Shown in pieces: positions 1-12,959 of a stretch of 64,000 nt of DNA (position 1 is its first letter; every line of letters starts with the position of its first letter). The notes under the pieces were generated by a model, which had not been told where the DNA came from, made no database searches, and saw only the letters and a list, made by a program, of their open reading frames with translations. This DNA is from Lytechinus pictus. Lineage: Eukaryota > Echinodermata > Echinoidea > Temnopleuroida > Toxopneustidae. Made by a program: the position numbers and the translations under genes. The DNA is taken from positions 42,218,373-42,282,372 of the forward strand of contig NC_087251.1 of assembly GCF_037042905.1 (NCBI RefSeq). Reading direction: 5' to 3'.

Positions 1-543
1 ACGGGGAGAATTGGGTTAATTTATGTCTCTTATGATTGAAATGAAATGTGTTTTTAAAAACATGACAATTCAATGAAAAGCACAGTGATATTGTCAAAAT
101 TAAACCAAGTGAAGTCATGAAGATTCTTGCTTCTGCAATCATATAGAAAGTGTTGGTAAAGGGACAATAGTTTGAAGTATCAAGTAAAATTCCAATTAAA
201 AAAAGTTTACTTTCCATTCATTTTTGTTCATCTGTTGATTATGAGACTTCGAATTTGTAATTTTTGTTTTTTTAAATAATTTTGAAATGCCTTTTAAACT
301 CTTACCTTACAAAATTATTGACTGGATGTCAGATTGTATCAAAAAATGTTGAGCCCATTTCTTGCTTGACAAATGTTTCAATCAAAAATTATAATAATAA
401 CAATGATAATAATAATAATGATAATAAGGAGGAGTGTTCATGCACATTCTTATAATCTTCTCAAGGATCATCCATGGTCTAGTAACAAATTGGAATGGTA
501 ACGGGCACTATGGAGGAATTTACCTACACTGCTTTGTATCTTA
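1..543. other. non-coding flank, no gene seen
   Basis: AT-rich sequence with a short imperfect ATA/ATG-type trinucleotide run near 389-427. I see no exon, RNA gene or terminal inverted repeat here. Confidence 0.5.
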
Positions 544-923
544 TACCCCTTTCATAAACCCAATTATGCCTTTAATAGCAGCATAATTTGGTCGTAAAAT
601 CGGAGGAGGACCAGAGTTATCCGCATTATTTTGATGCTGCAATTATCCGCGTAATAGCGGCATCGGGACCAGATTTTGACTTTATGAACGCATTTCCAAA
701 TAATGCGGATAATTGCCATGGTGCGGTCACAAGGTCACCCTTTTCCAACACAACCGCATCGGAGGGGGCGTGTGCAGTTGTCATGACGATTATCCGCCTT
801 TTTCAGGACGGGCGCTCGTAAAAATAGTGCGGATTATTTTCGGAGTTTGTGAACGCAATTTTTATTGAATTATCCGCATTACTCTTAGGCGGCTAATTGG
901 AGGATGGGTTTATGAAAGGGGTA
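544..923. mobile_element. TA-flanked MITE, copy 1 (CCCCTTTCATAAACCCA ends)
   Basis: The element starts CCCCTTTCATAAACCCA and ends with its exact reverse complement; both ends abut the dinucleotide TA (544-545 and 922-923), which fits a TA target duplication. The interior is rich in ATTATCCGCATTA-type motifs and has no transposase, so it would depend on an enzyme supplied elsewhere. A second copy is at 2862-3252. Relative to that copy, this one lacks a short segment just inside each end and has an extra GCGGATTATTTTCGG-type segment near 828. The superfamily is not certain; TA duplication suggests Tc1/mariner-like, but the ends are not diagnostic. Confidence 0.75.
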
Positions 924-1414
924 TCATTTTACAATTATTCCTAGAGCTCTGTGTTGGTTCTTGCTACATGCCATATCCCCAAAAGAACTTCATATCTCAT
1001 TCACCCCACAACATGACAATCTATTTGATCTTTCCTCTCGATTCATTCTCATCATGGATCCAACTCCTACGAACTCTGATCAGGGATTCTTCTCCAAGAG
1101 CCATTCTCTGCCAAAAGTGCTTTGAATGCTCCATATCCATGATTTCAAAAAAAAATCGAATGAAAAATGATAAACTGATCCTTGAGCAAATATTGAAATA
1201 TCTACCTATCAATCATACCGACAGCTAGAAACCACAAAGTCACTACTTATTGAATGGACACCACAAAGACCAATAAGCAGTGCTACTTAAATTGTGTATG
1301 AATGTTCATCCATGGCCTGTGGCAGGATACTTGTAAAGTGAATTCTCAATCTCTCATATCTAAACTAACTGCTTCAGATACTGTAAATGTACGTAATTTA
1401 CTGTACACATAAAT
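924..1414. other. non-coding, no feature seen
   Basis: Unique-looking AT-rich sequence. Short open frames on both strands lack splice context and were not kept. Confidence 0.4.
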
Positions 1415-1585
1415 CAGGGGCCGCGAAACAGGGAGGGGGGGGGGGGGCTGGCTGGGCTTCAGCCCCCCCCCCACTTTTTTCAAAAATTGTGAACTAAAAC
1501 ATATGCAAAAATGACAATATAATTGTGATTTTTTTTTTGTATGGTCAGCCCCCCCCCCCACTTTCAAAACCACTCCACACCCTTG
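1415..1585 (-). mobile_element. short MITE with CAGGGGC ends and G/C runs, copy 1
   Basis: Starts CAGGGGCCGCG and carries long G and C runs around a conserved core that includes CTGACCATAC and GAAAAAAGTGGGGG on the minus strand. The reverse complement matches the sequence at 44555-44711 over most of its length, defining a repeat family in opposite orientations. It is flanked by TACACATAAAT (1404-1414) and TACACGTAAAT (1586-1596), a possible 11-bp target duplication with one mismatch. Non-coding. Confidence 0.6.
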
Positions 1586-1596
1586 TACACGTAAAT

Positions 1597-2861
1597 AATA
1601 TAGGCCTATTAAATGAAATAATGTTTATTTGATGGAATGACCATTATTTTTAATAGCCGCATCATTTCAGAGTTGATGATCAACTACGAAATTACGGATT
1701 TAGAAAGTCAGGAATGAAAATGAATTGAGTAGCATAAATATTTTCAAGAACTTCATTTCCTCACAAATAACACATACTAAAGTAAGTTAAGACGGGAGAA
1801 AAACAACAGCGAACCGTGGATAGAAGCACTCAGGACACTTTCCCTTTTATGGGCTGCTCCAGGGCACCGCTCAAGTTCATTCCTCTGGGCAGGGACTGTT
1901 CTGAAATTTTCATGTATAAGTGGGAATTATGATTTGAGGGAAGAAGAGCCATTTGACTTGCATGCCTTTGCTCTGAGGGCCAATAAATCCTCTGATTAAA
2001 TCTCTTCAGACGGCTGTGAAGCAGTTTAACGATGAATTGATGAAGCTCTGGAGTATTCTGTCTCTGGGATTCTAATTAGACGCTTGCCCTTTTAGGAGAC
2101 TTGCCTCTTGACAAAGAGGGATATTATTATGATCAATTTTTAAAGGGGGTCTTAATGGACAGTGGAAAGCAACTTCTGTTTGCGTCATGTCTAACAATGG
2201 AAAAAAGTCGAACAGTTCCATTTCTGAAAATTCAATAATTAAGATGATATATAGGCGTATACCATTAACTACAGGTATGTTCTTGGCAAAATGTCATTAA
2301 AAATAGCATGCAGTCATAGAATAAACACAAAAAGAAAACTGCAAGATGACACATGATTAAAGTTTCCGATACATTTTGTCTGAAATTGGTAACAGAAATA
2401 TGGGAGTATCTGGAAATATAGGCCTTTATTCTCAGTGAACACTTGGGTGTGTGAATATAAAGGGATTTCCCATGTAGTGGGTGTATCATTAAGCCATTCA
2501 GAGATCACACAATAATATTATTCCCGTCAGAACAAAAAGTGGCTTATATCATAGATTTCATTCATGTTCATAATGACATCAAATTTTTAATCAGGAAAAT
2601 TTTAGTGTCTGCATGATATTACATCAAATCATGCAAATGAGATGCACGGTGCATCCTTTTCATTCATTATTTCATTTCATATAATTTTTTTTTAAATCAA
2701 CACCCAATAACAATAAAAATGCCTATATTTCAATAGTACAAACCTGTTTGTGAGCTTCCACAATACATGCACCTTACAATCATTATTGTTATTGCCAACA
2801 CAGAATTGGATTTAAGAGGATTTCCACTGGTTTTGAATGAGCAGGTTCCAAATATGTTTGA
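1597..2861. other. non-coding; compositionally richer stretch 1830-2110
   Basis: No exon was recognised. The stretch 1830-2110 is less AT-rich than its surroundings, free of repeats, and contains homeodomain-type cores such as CTAATTAG; it may be a conserved regulatory block, but this cannot be judged from one genome. Confidence 0.3.
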
Positions 2862-3252
2862 TACCCCTTTCATAAACCCAATAAAACACAATTATGCGGC
2901 TAATAGCAGCATAATTTGGTCGTAAAATCAGAGGAGGACAAGAGTTATCCGCATTATTCTGATGCTGCTATTATCCGCATAATAGCGGCATCGGGACAAG
3001 ATTTTGAGTTTATGAACGTATTTCCAAATAATGCGGATAATTACCATGGTGCGGTCACAAGGTCACCCTTTTCCAACACAACCGCATTGGAGGGGGCGTG
3101 TCCAGTTGTCATGACGATTATCCGCCTTTTTCAGGACGGGCGCTCGTAAAAATAATTTATGGAGTTTGTGAACGCAATTTTTATTGAATTATCCGCATTA
3201 CTCTTAGGCGGCTAATTGGAGGATATGTTTTATTGGGTTTATGAAAGGGGTA
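2862..3252. mobile_element. TA-flanked MITE, copy 2
   Basis: Second copy of the family at 544-923. Its terminal inverted repeats are longer: the left end and the reverse complement of the right end agree for about 25 bases, starting CCCCTTTCATAAACCCAATA. TA lies on both sides (2862-2863 and 3251-3252). A 77-codon frame without stops is present in both copies but begins with TTG and is not treated as a gene. Confidence 0.8.
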
Positions 3253-4938
3253 TGATTCAATCAGCATGTTTTCAGCAGATTATTTCTCACCTGGCTACAC
3301 TCCAACGAATAACATTAGAATCAAATCACCAGTGCCTAATCAAGCAACATCAATAAAATCACAACACATCATGCCTCATATACATCCAAGGTTGAAGAAA
3401 GGCAGTACTCCTGAGCTAAATAATTGAATTCTTCTTTTGTCATATCTATTTGAATAAATTCTCAAATTAGATTAGAAAAGGCTCGTTATTCTATGACTTG
3501 AAAATAATTTATTAAAAAATTAAAGAAAGTGCATATAGCTCTTTGATTCTAATCAAAATGTTGGAAAGATTGGATGAAAATGTAGAAAATTGCAGTAGAC
3601 TGGGTGCAAATTTCAAATTTTCCAGATGGGTTCACTTGTCTAGTAGGTCTTTTAAACACCCCCCTCCCCTCCCCCCCCAAAAAAAAAAAATGTGGAAATA
3701 CATTAATAAATTATATATATAAGATGATTTAAAAATAACGAATATAGGGGTGGTTTTTAACCCTCTGATCATGTACAAAGCATATCTGATTGAACCCTGC
3801 AGTGTAAATATGTAGTAATCGTTAACTACTAGACATATGACTAACTTAACTCTGAGATCAGAAATTGACTTGCCAATGATTGCAAGATTCTTGCTAACAC
3901 CCCCCCCCCCAGGCTCATCAAGGAGAAATTCTTCAGTCACACAATGGCGCTTCATAAAATTTTGTACTTGAATTTTGATTTATACGTGGCTACAATCAAT
4001 GGCATAATAAATCATCTAAGAAATCGTTTTCAGAGAAGATTCAAGATAAAGCTGCTATAATATGCATGGTCTAAGTGTGGTATCACTAGGGAATTTCCTT
4101 GGTTACTTCTTCTTAGAATCCTTAGAGCGGATATCTTTAATTAGATGTCGGTGGAGAAAATTCATAAGGATTTGAAGTAAAATACTTGATAAACATCCTG
4201 CATGTGGTCACATTAGAGGATTTCAATGTAATGAAATATTGTATTGAAGACATCAATATGTGTGCTTAAAAATGTTAAGATGTATGTCATCAAATAGGTG
4301 GTATATATTGCAAGTGAAGAATATAAGTGTAACAATGGAATATTGAGAAAAGCACTTGATGCAAGCATTTGATACGGTCATAAGTGGGAATTTCCCTAAA
4401 ATTCACGTTTATGTACGGTCTACTTAATCATTAAAGAGTTGAAAGACCGTTAAGAAGAGTTTTTTTAATTGTAAACATGAACTACTTTTATTACAAAATT
4501 TAAGCTGATTCCTATTACCACATGGAACCCTCAATAATCTTGCATAATTTTCTGTCACAAGTGTTCTTCATGTTTTCATTGGTTTTGTTTGCATGACCTC
4601 CCCATCCCCTTAATGTAAAGACTCCAGAGTATACTCCTTATTTATCTGACCGTGATACCATTCTTACAGAAATACTTCCACAAGGTATTTTCATTTCAGT
4701 TCAGTCTAACCGTCTCTTATAAGGTCCATGGTACAACAGATGGTAGGGACATTTCATTGCCATCCCAATGATCTTACATAGTAAATTTGGACCAGACTCA
4801 ATATTTGTCAAAGTTTTCACCAATGATTACAAAGAAAAAGTGTTAATCAATAATGAACCAAATCGGAGCAAACTGGAGTCTGTACCTGTATTTTTCTAAC
4901 ACTTGATGTATATGGCACGATTACAAATGCTGGGAATC
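3253..4938. other. non-coding, no gene seen
   Basis: AT-rich sequence with C homopolymer runs near 3660 and 3900. No inverted-repeat element or exon recognised. Confidence 0.4.
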
Positions 4939-5178
4939 ACCATCATCACCATCATCATTATCATCACCATCACTATCACCATCATCATCATTATCACCAC
5001 CATCACCACCACCATCATCATCATCATCATCACCATCATAATCATCATCATCATCATCATCATCACCACCATCATCATCATCATCACCACCATCATCACC
5101 ACCATCATCATCATCATCATCACCACCACCACCATCATCATTATCATCATTGTCGTTGTCTCAATCATCACCATCATC
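4939..5178. repeat. (CAT)n/(ATC)n microsatellite
   Basis: About 240 bases of CAT/CAC triplets with scattered ATT interruptions. All frames are open as Ile/Thr or Met/Val strings, which is a by-product of the triplet repeat and not coding. Confidence 0.95.
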
Positions 5179-6599
5179 AATTCACTAAAGGATTTCAATT
5201 TGTTTATTGTGTAAGATGAACTGCTTCTAATCAGGCAAAATGAGGATAACATGATCCAAGGAAACCTATTTATTTATATTCCACAAAAGTATATGTCAAT
5301 AAAAAGGGAATATAATCAATACACCAACGGTCTGTCAAAAGATATTAAAGCAGTCTGAAGTATTAAAGCACGGAGATACTAACTACTGCAAATCGGCTGC
5401 TTCAAAACCCACTAAATTTGGTTCTAATAAAAAGTCAATTAACGTATGTGCCTACAGACTTGAACTACAAATTAGAGTTTGATGCTTGGAGACTATTGAG
5501 CCAGAACAGATTGCAAATAGAGAGAAAAATACCAAATTAAAAGAACCTGAATCTAATTGAAATACAATTTCACTGGTTGATAATGTTCTTTTAAGTTGAA
5601 CCACTGACATCTAGGAAGAACAGAGCCATTATATCAATTCCTGAATAAGGCTTCGAATAGAGTGATTCATCAGTCTTGATAATATTAAGTTATTTTTCAT
5701 ATTTGTACAATGTTGTTTTCATTTTTATATGATAAATAAAACTAAACTAAACATAATTTCAAGAGAAGGCAAGAGCATTGGCAGATAATATTAAACCATC
5801 ACTACATCATCATCAACGTATATGATTACAGAAATGAAATTGTTAATTATTGGCGAGAGGGTTGCCAATGTATATGAGTTTGATTGAATTAGTGATAAAG
5901 ATTTACTTCTTTAATGATATGCCATACTCGAATGACTGTCTTAAGATTAATGATTATTATCCAAGTGTTTATACACACTTAAAATTCTGCCCCCCCCTTC
6001 CGCTCCTTGTTATAACATTATTTGAAATGTTATCTTGTATTCCATCTCAAAGCCAATGAAACTAAAGATGCCACGTCAACATCGTTATATGACTTGGATG
6101 CTTACATTATGATTTCTCCAGTCTCAAGTGACTGTGTGGTGTCACTGGCATCTGCAGAGCTACATGTATGTCTTATTTATGTCTTATCAGAATACATGAA
6201 TATTCATACCCATAAAAAAAGTGACACCGTGGGGCTTCTGGCCTGAATATTTAACTGAATGACAATATTATATAGCCATAGCACATGGACATTCACCAAA
6301 ATAAGAATTTGACCAACACATTTTCTTTTTATTACTCGCTTGGAAAAAGAGAATTTCTTGCCTTTAATCAACTCCTAATTTAATGCATATAACCAATATT
6401 TTCAATTGGTGTAGGGACATTTTTACCAGATTATATTACTCAGAACCTTTAAGTTTTAATTTAAAAATGTGATATAATTTTTATATTAAAGACATAGGTT
6501 AGCATTACAAATGTCTTATTTTAGAAAATTCTGTATCATTGATGCGTGTTATAATGCTGTTCTTGTAAATTAAATCTAAAAAAAAACACTTAATATGAA
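5179..6599. other. non-coding; possible retroposon tail near 5690-5755
   Basis: The stretch 5690-5755 ends in GATAAATAAAACTAAAC and resembles the 3-prime tail of a non-LTR retroposon or a transcript end, but no coding part is attached. Nothing else recognised. Confidence 0.3.
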
Positions 6600-6830
6600 A
6601 ATGCCCCCCCCCCCTTTGAAAGCCATACAAATATTTTAATGAAAATTTGCAGTTCATAATTAAGTGATCCACCTTTTTCTTTTTTGCTTTTCAAATTATT
6701 CCTGGAACAAAGTCACCTCTATTTTGTATAGTGATACCCCCCCCTTTTTTTTTGCTTGTCAAATTATTCCTGCAACAAAATGCCCCCCCCCCCCCTCTTT
6801 GGAAAATCCTGGATCCGCCCCTGATCCAAG
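6600..6830. mobile_element. remnant of GGCGGATCCAGG-type element
   Basis: Two degenerate units of C-run plus TTTTTGCTTGTCAAATTATT are followed by a terminus reading CCTGGATCCGCCCCTG. The same terminus closes remnants near 15300 and 61311-61327. Only one end is visible, so this is a fragment. Confidence 0.5.
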
Positions 6831-8000
6831 GTACAGGTGTCAGAGGTGACAAATGGGAACTTGCAGCTCAAGATTTTTTAAAAGGTAAAACACCAATGCC
6901 TTTTTGTAATTTCTTCTATATGCTTATAATACATGGTCGTAAATCCTTCAACAAAGATAGATTATTGTCATTAATGTGTTTACCATACTCCTAGGTTCAA
7001 AGGTCAGATGATGAGAAAATAACATGTAGATCAATGTATTGCAACACTATTTGCACAGGGGTGTATTTAGGGGAGAGCTTCATCAAGGAATTTGTTCTGT
7101 ATTTGAACTGACAACAGCGAAAAGCTCCTGAATTCCTTGCATGTTATTGGTCCAAAGCTACTTTGCAAGTGAAAAATCACATGCAAGATACTTTGTGAAA
7201 GATTCCCCTGGATGAGACCTAGGAAAATTGAAAAACCACAGAGATCGATCCATGAACTCAATTATTGAATGAAGAACTTGACAGACCACCAAACCAAATT
7301 ATACAGAATGGTAAAACCATGGTGACCAGAGTTAGCTGCAATTTTAAAGATTAAAACAAACAACTTTAAAACAAAAATCAATAATTTCAGAGGGAAAAGT
7401 TCCCATGATTAGAGCAAAAGAGGAATTTTATTCACTCCAATAATTGCAATTTAGAATGTCTCTATGACGGGAAATCACGATATAAATTTGTTTAGTTACA
7501 ACTTACAAGTATCTCATGCATTCAAGAAGGACAATACCTAACAAATTTTGTATGATGCAAAAAATATAGATTTTATCAAAACACTTCTTTCACTGTTGGC
7601 ACAAGAATACTTTGGGTTTTTTTTTGTTGGTCGTTCTATACTGTGCTTCTCAAATCAAGAGAAGTTGATTACATATTGGCAAACATGTCCGAATGAATTA
7701 TCTTGCATCATTACTCTGAGATAGAGTAAACAGCTGTCAATAAACAAAATTAAGCATAATTGTTTGTGGATTCTTTCCACATGGAGAATAAAATTATCTA
7801 TATGCTTGGAAAAAAGGATTTGTACAATATTGAACTCGTTATATAAAGGCATGAGTTGAATAAGGGGTTAATCATCTCTACCTATAAGTACAAAAATATA
7901 TAGAACTAGGGATTACGAGATTAAAACCTTATTGACATTGTTGTACCATTTTCTCCATCTAAATCTTAATCCAACAAATCTCTCCTCGATACAGGTAATA
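6831..8000. other. non-coding, no gene seen
   Basis: No exon or element with two recognisable ends was found. Confidence 0.4.
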
Positions 8001-8029
8001 CAATTCCTTTGATCAACCGTTCTTTCAGA

Positions 8030-8790
8030 TAATAGTTATCTTTAAAAAGAAAAAAAAAGAAGTTGTCAAACAGAAAACAAACAGACCTAAATAGTGACTT
8101 ATTGGTAAAATGGTAGGCCTACCCCATAATCTTTAATCTTTGAAAAGCGGGCTATTTTTTATCAACAAAAGCTCTGAAAAGAACTCCTACCACTGTAAGA
8201 AAAGTTATCATACAGGATGTAAGAGCTCCTAACATGTGATGTTCCTTTTCAGAATATCTGCAAAAGACATTCAAAAAAATTATCACTAAGAATATGACTA
8301 ATTTGATTGTCTGAAGATAAAATCATGATTGCTTGAAAGTGTATCGACTGGTAAATTAGTACCCTGTAATCTTTGAAAATAATTATCAATGAAAGCTTTT
8401 AAAAGAGCTGATAGGATATTGTTATAATACAGAATATAAGAGCTCGTAATGTGTTCAATTGCTTTTCAGCAAATCTGGAAAAGACATTTTTTTTTTATTG
8501 GTAAATGATTAATTTGATTAATTTGATTCTCCTAGGGTAAAATCATGAATTTGTTTTACAGGTACAATTTTAGCCTGTAATAGTGTAATATTTGATAAGC
8601 ATGGTATTTCAATCAACTTAATCTATAAAAAGAGCTGCTTTCACTGCAAGAATATCTATCTAACAGAATGTGAGAGTTAGTAAAATATGCAGTTGCTTTT
8701 CAGATAATCTGGAAAAGACATACATGTAAGAAAGTATTGATGAATTTATAAATATAGAATATGATTAATTTGATTCTCTGAAGATCTACA
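8030..8790. repeat. diverged tandem repeat, about 210-240 bp units
   Basis: Three to four units share an AGAGCT segment, a TTTTCAG-ATCTG-AAAAGACAT segment and a GAATATGAxTAATTTGATT segment in the same order. Units are strongly diverged, which suggests an old duplication. Confidence 0.5.
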
Positions 8791-9239
8791 CATGCACTCT
8801 GCATACCATGTGAAGGAAAAAAAAAGAAGATTTTATGAAGATAGGTCTAAATTTAAATGGAAAACAAAATTGACGGAAATAGAACTGGAAATCCTTTTTT
8901 ATTGGGGGATGCACTATTTGTAACCAGGAAAGTCCCTGGTATAGGCCCCATGATATATCGCACCATACTTTCTTTTTTTACACTGAAGAACAAAATTATA
9001 CACATTCAAATTATGCCATCCTTCGGCTATTTCCGGTGTTGAGGATTAAACACTGAGGTCCCTTGTCTTGATTGGATTGAGGCAATTTGAACTATTGTGA
9101 AGGAATAATGCTTGTTATGTGACTGACAGGATGTGCATGATTGCTAATCCTTCCTTTCTTCCAATCTCATTCACAAAAATACTACCCCATCCTAACCCCA
9201 ACCCCCCAAAAAAAAATGATAAAAAAAGAAAGAATAATA

Positions 9240-9302
9240 CTTCTTCTACATCTACTACTACTACTACTACTATACTACTACTACTACTACTACTAGTAGT
9301 AG

Positions 9303-9395
<93 letters not shown>

Positions 9396-9396
9396 A
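9240..9396. repeat. (CTA)n microsatellite with an internal strand switch
   Basis: About 150 bases of CTA triplets. Around 9293-9302 the run switches to TAGTAGTAG before returning to TACTACTAC, so the array contains a self-complementary centre. Confidence 0.9.
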
Positions 9397-9786
9397 TAAA
9401 ATTAAAAAAACTGGTTAAATGATAATAATCATAATAATCATTGATAATAATGAGAATAATATAAGTATAATAATAATAATGATAAAATGGTGCTAGATTG
9501 ATATAGCGCTTTTTGCCAGATGATACTATTCAGACACGTTTCCCTAATAATAATATAAATATAGTATATTGAATATTATTAAAGCACTTTAATAAAATGT
9601 TTAAATATATCTAAGCGAGGGAGTGAAGACACTGACTTTATCACCTGCAGAGCACTTTCATTTTTTGTAATTGAAAATTAAGGATCTGGTGGTGACTGAC
9701 TTAATATGGATTTTTCAAACAGAAAGTTTGCAATTAAGGAAGGAAGTTGTTAAAATTTCAGGAGGGGGAGAGGGAGGTGTAACTAA

Positions 9787-10238
9787 GAGGCTGTTCTCAC
9801 TACGTTCCTAAAACTAGTTTACTGGAAACTAGTTTAGTGGAAACTAGTTTAACGCATAGTGAGAACGGTCGAAGCGGTCTTGGAAGCGATCTTCCAAACC
9901 AGTTTGGAAAACCACCTCGCGATGTAGTTTTCAAGATCGCTTTGCCTCGTTAAACTGGTTTTAGCGTAAGTAAGGACACAACCGTTCTTCGGGAAGCGAT
10001 CTTCGCACATTTTGAGCGCGCTACTCAACACGACAGGTGTAGAATGCCTCGAATTTCGCGCGAAACGTGTCACCCCACTGAGAGCGTTTCCATAGCAACA
10101 AGAGCGCTTTACGTGAAGTGATTTTGAAAACCACTTTCGTGTGATCAAGTGGGAACGCTAGCAAAGCGATCTTCCAAACTGGTTTCCTGAATCGGTTTCC
10201 AGTAAACTAGTTTTAGAAAGCGTAATGAGAACGGCCTC
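9787..10238 (+). mobile_element. inverted MITE pair, arm A
   Basis: Begins GAGGCTGTTCTCACTACG and ends with the near reverse complement GTAATGAGAACGGCCTC. The inverted ends extend inward through several AAACTAGTTT and CTGGAAAC blocks. It shares its whole interior, inverted, with 10242-10676. No transposase frame; the 99-codon open frame inside is incidental. Confidence 0.75.
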
Positions 10239-10241
10239 TGA

Positions 10242-10676
10242 GACACCGTTCTCATTATACTTTCTACAACTGGTTTACTGGAAACCGGTTCGGGAAACCA
10301 GTTTAGAAGATTGCATTGCTCGCGTTCCTATTTGATCACCCGAAAGTGGTTTTTAAAACCACTTCACGTAAAGCGGTCGTGTTGCTATGGGAACATTCTC
10401 AGTGGGGTGACATGTTTTCGCGTGAAATTTGAAACTGCAGCGTAGGCATTCCACATACAGTGCGTGGATTAGCGCGCTCAAAATGTGTGAAGATTGCTTC
10501 CCGAAGAACGATTGTGCCCTCACTTACGCTAAAACAAGTTTAATGAGGCAAAGCGATCTTCTAAACTAAATCACAAGGTGGTTTTCTGAACTGATTTAGA
10601 AGATCGATTCCAAGAGCGCTTTGACCGTTCTCATTACACGTTAAACTAGTTTTAGGACGGTAGTGAGAATGGTGTC
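10242..10676 (-). mobile_element. inverted MITE pair, arm B
   Basis: Begins GACACCGTTCTCATTA and ends TAGTGAGAATGGTGTC. Landmark blocks occur in reverse order and opposite strand to arm A, for example the AAAACCACTTCACGTAAAG block and the TTTTGAGCGCGCT block. Only three bases separate it from arm A. Confidence 0.75.
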
Positions 10677-11862
10677 TAACAGTTTTGTGTAAAAATAAAG
10701 ATACCAATGTCAAGCGATTTTCTTGGTCTTTCCAACCATTTTTTTTTCAAGCAATGAATATGTTGTAAGGCTGGGGAATTAAGTGTGAAAATCATAGTAA
10801 ACTTTGAGGTCGATTTTCTTTGAAATGGGTTTGCACCGTCGTATGTACGACGGATGACCACCGACGATATTGCTAAACTTTAAAATTCAATAACCTATTT
10901 GTTATCAGATTTTGATGAAAATTTCAGCACATTGATCTGTGAATTTTCCTCTATCTATTAATAGCTATGAGCCAACGTATTTTCAGCCTCGAGTACTTTA
11001 ACTCTAAGTTTCCCACAAATTAGCAAGAATAATGATCAAATTCCATTAACCAAGTCGTTACTTTTTTTGTTTTATACAAAATGCATGTTTATGTCTATCT
11101 TGCATACATTACATGTCTATATGTATAGTTATCAGAATATAAGAGTATTAATTTCATGCACAGGAATATTTAAATGACACAACTTTTTGCAAAGCCATCA
11201 CCTTGTTCATTTTTTATTTTACTGCGAAGGGGGGGGGGGTTAAAACACACAGAAAAGTATTACACATGACATGATTCCTTCATCCACCGATCAAACAAAA
11301 AGGTGAAGAAAAAAAACAGAAGCGATTTTGTTTTTTAATACAGGCTTATAGCATTAAGAGAAATGGAAGAGAGGAGGGGTATTTATAAAATCACACAGAT
11401 GTCTACAACAGTTGCATGTAATCTTTAAATTGGGATTACCTTGAGACAGAAAGTATCTTATAAGATTTGCAATTCAAAAAGTTAGAGCCACAGGAAAGTA
11501 ACGGATGACAAATATAGGTGAATTTTGATGTCAGTAGGCCTATCAACTGTGATACTATTAAGGGCCAAAATATCTGGATATACAAGGAAGGTGTGGACTT
11601 GTATTTGGGCTTACAAAAGTTCTGTGAACAGTTATGAAAGAGGGGTGGTCAGTTTCAAGATTAGGGTGTATTTCCTACAGTATAAGACCAAGGAGGAGTT
11701 CCAAGAAAATATTTGCAATCAATAACACAATTATGTTGCTCATGTTTATTTATTTATTTATTTAATTATTTTGTTTTATTTATTTTATACTGCAGGGTAG
11801 GCCTGTTCAGTTCTTAAAACTGCTTTACAAAGGCGCCCTGATGTACAATTGATACATGTATA
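10677..11862. other. non-coding, no gene seen
   Basis: AT-rich sequence with one G run near 11230 and a TTTA run near 11750. No exon recognised. Confidence 0.4.
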
Positions 11863-12085
11863 TCAGGGCTCGACATTAGCAGTGGCCCGAGGCAACCAAA
11901 AATGAGAGACGGGCCACCAAAATTCTGTAAAAGCCCACAATTGGTGGCCCGGTCGGGCTACCAAAGTTTTTGATAAATTGTGAAGTTTTCTATTGTTTAA
12001 GGGCCACCAAATTTTGCATTTCGGGCCACCAAGAATATGAAATTGATGATTTTGGTGGACCAATCGGGCCACCAAGAAAAAAGTT
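11863..12085. repeat. GGGCCACCAA-type internal repeat
   Basis: Starts with GGGCTCGACATTAGCAGTGG and contains about seven spaced GGCCACCAA or GGTGGCCC words on both strands. It lies directly before a TTAA-flanked MITE. Family not identified. Confidence 0.5.
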
Positions 12086-12116
12086 AGTGTGTAGCCTTGG
12101 ACATAACAAGTATAGC

Positions 12117-12518
12117 TTAAAGATAAATTCCAGTTTTGGTAACGATCTAAAAATGACTTTTTACAGAATCTAATATAATGACCACCTAAATGTCTGTTTG
12201 TATGAATAAAAAATATGTGCCAAAGGATTCTGGAAGAAATTGTGTAATTGCTGAGAAATAAGCAAAATAAGCGCGGATTCGGTCACTTCCGTCGGGTCTT
12301 TATTTTAGCAATAATAATACAGTGTCCCACGTGTGCCTATCTGTGTTGGTGATCTTCAGTGTGAACATTTTTCATCGTAGATTTCAAGATTTCACAAAGT
12401 TCAGTTTATGTAACTGTACCAGATCTAGATCCTCGATGATATACTGACAATTAAGCCTTGTTTTACAGACTTTCTCATGAAATCAGTGTTTACTGCAAAT
12501 ACTGGAATTTCTCTTTAA
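12117..12518. mobile_element. TTAA-flanked (piggyBac-like) MITE, copy 1
   Basis: TTAA (12117-12120) is followed by AGATAAATTCCAGT, and ACTGGAATTTCTCT is followed by TTAA (12515-12518). The ends are inverted repeats with one mismatch and TTAA is the hallmark piggyBac target duplication. The interior matches 29675-30084 along its length, including AAATATGTGCCAAA and the TGTACCAGATCTAGAT block. Non-coding. Confidence 0.8.
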
Positions 12519-12959
12519 GCAAACTGATTTTTACTATTTGTTGCAAGAAGCAGACAGTCTGCAGACTAGCATTTAAATACAAATAATTTGCAATTAGCCG
12601 CCATACTTATGACTAATTTTAGGATAAAAAAATCGACTTGCAATTGATAGCAAGTTTCTTGCGCAAGTTTCTTGCAATACCCCCATTAGAGTGATTGGAC
12701 GTTGTCTGAATGAGGTAAGATTTACAAATGGAGGGGGGGGGGCTTAATGCCAGCATATATTATACAAGTACAACGTTTCATTGAGAAAAATAAACATTTA
12801 TACCTTTATACTAGTATATTTTATCATCCTATTTGCTGTACCAAAAAATAGTCAATTATCACCATAATCCCGTATACCATATACGTTTCAATACACTCAT
12901 ATAGGGGGGGGGGGTTCGCTGACACTTTTAATTTACATATCATTACCATAGTTATATTT

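Noticed and set aside
588..821. 77-codon open frame, also present at 2916-3149
   Set aside because: It starts with TTG inside a MITE, has no recognised motif, and is best explained as low stop density in a shared repeat.
4896..5252. 103- and 118-codon frames of Ile/Thr or Met/Val strings
   Set aside because: They are the translation of a CAT/ATC microsatellite.
9849..10148. 99-codon minus-strand frame
   Set aside because: It lies within the inverted MITE pair; no domain and no splice or start context.
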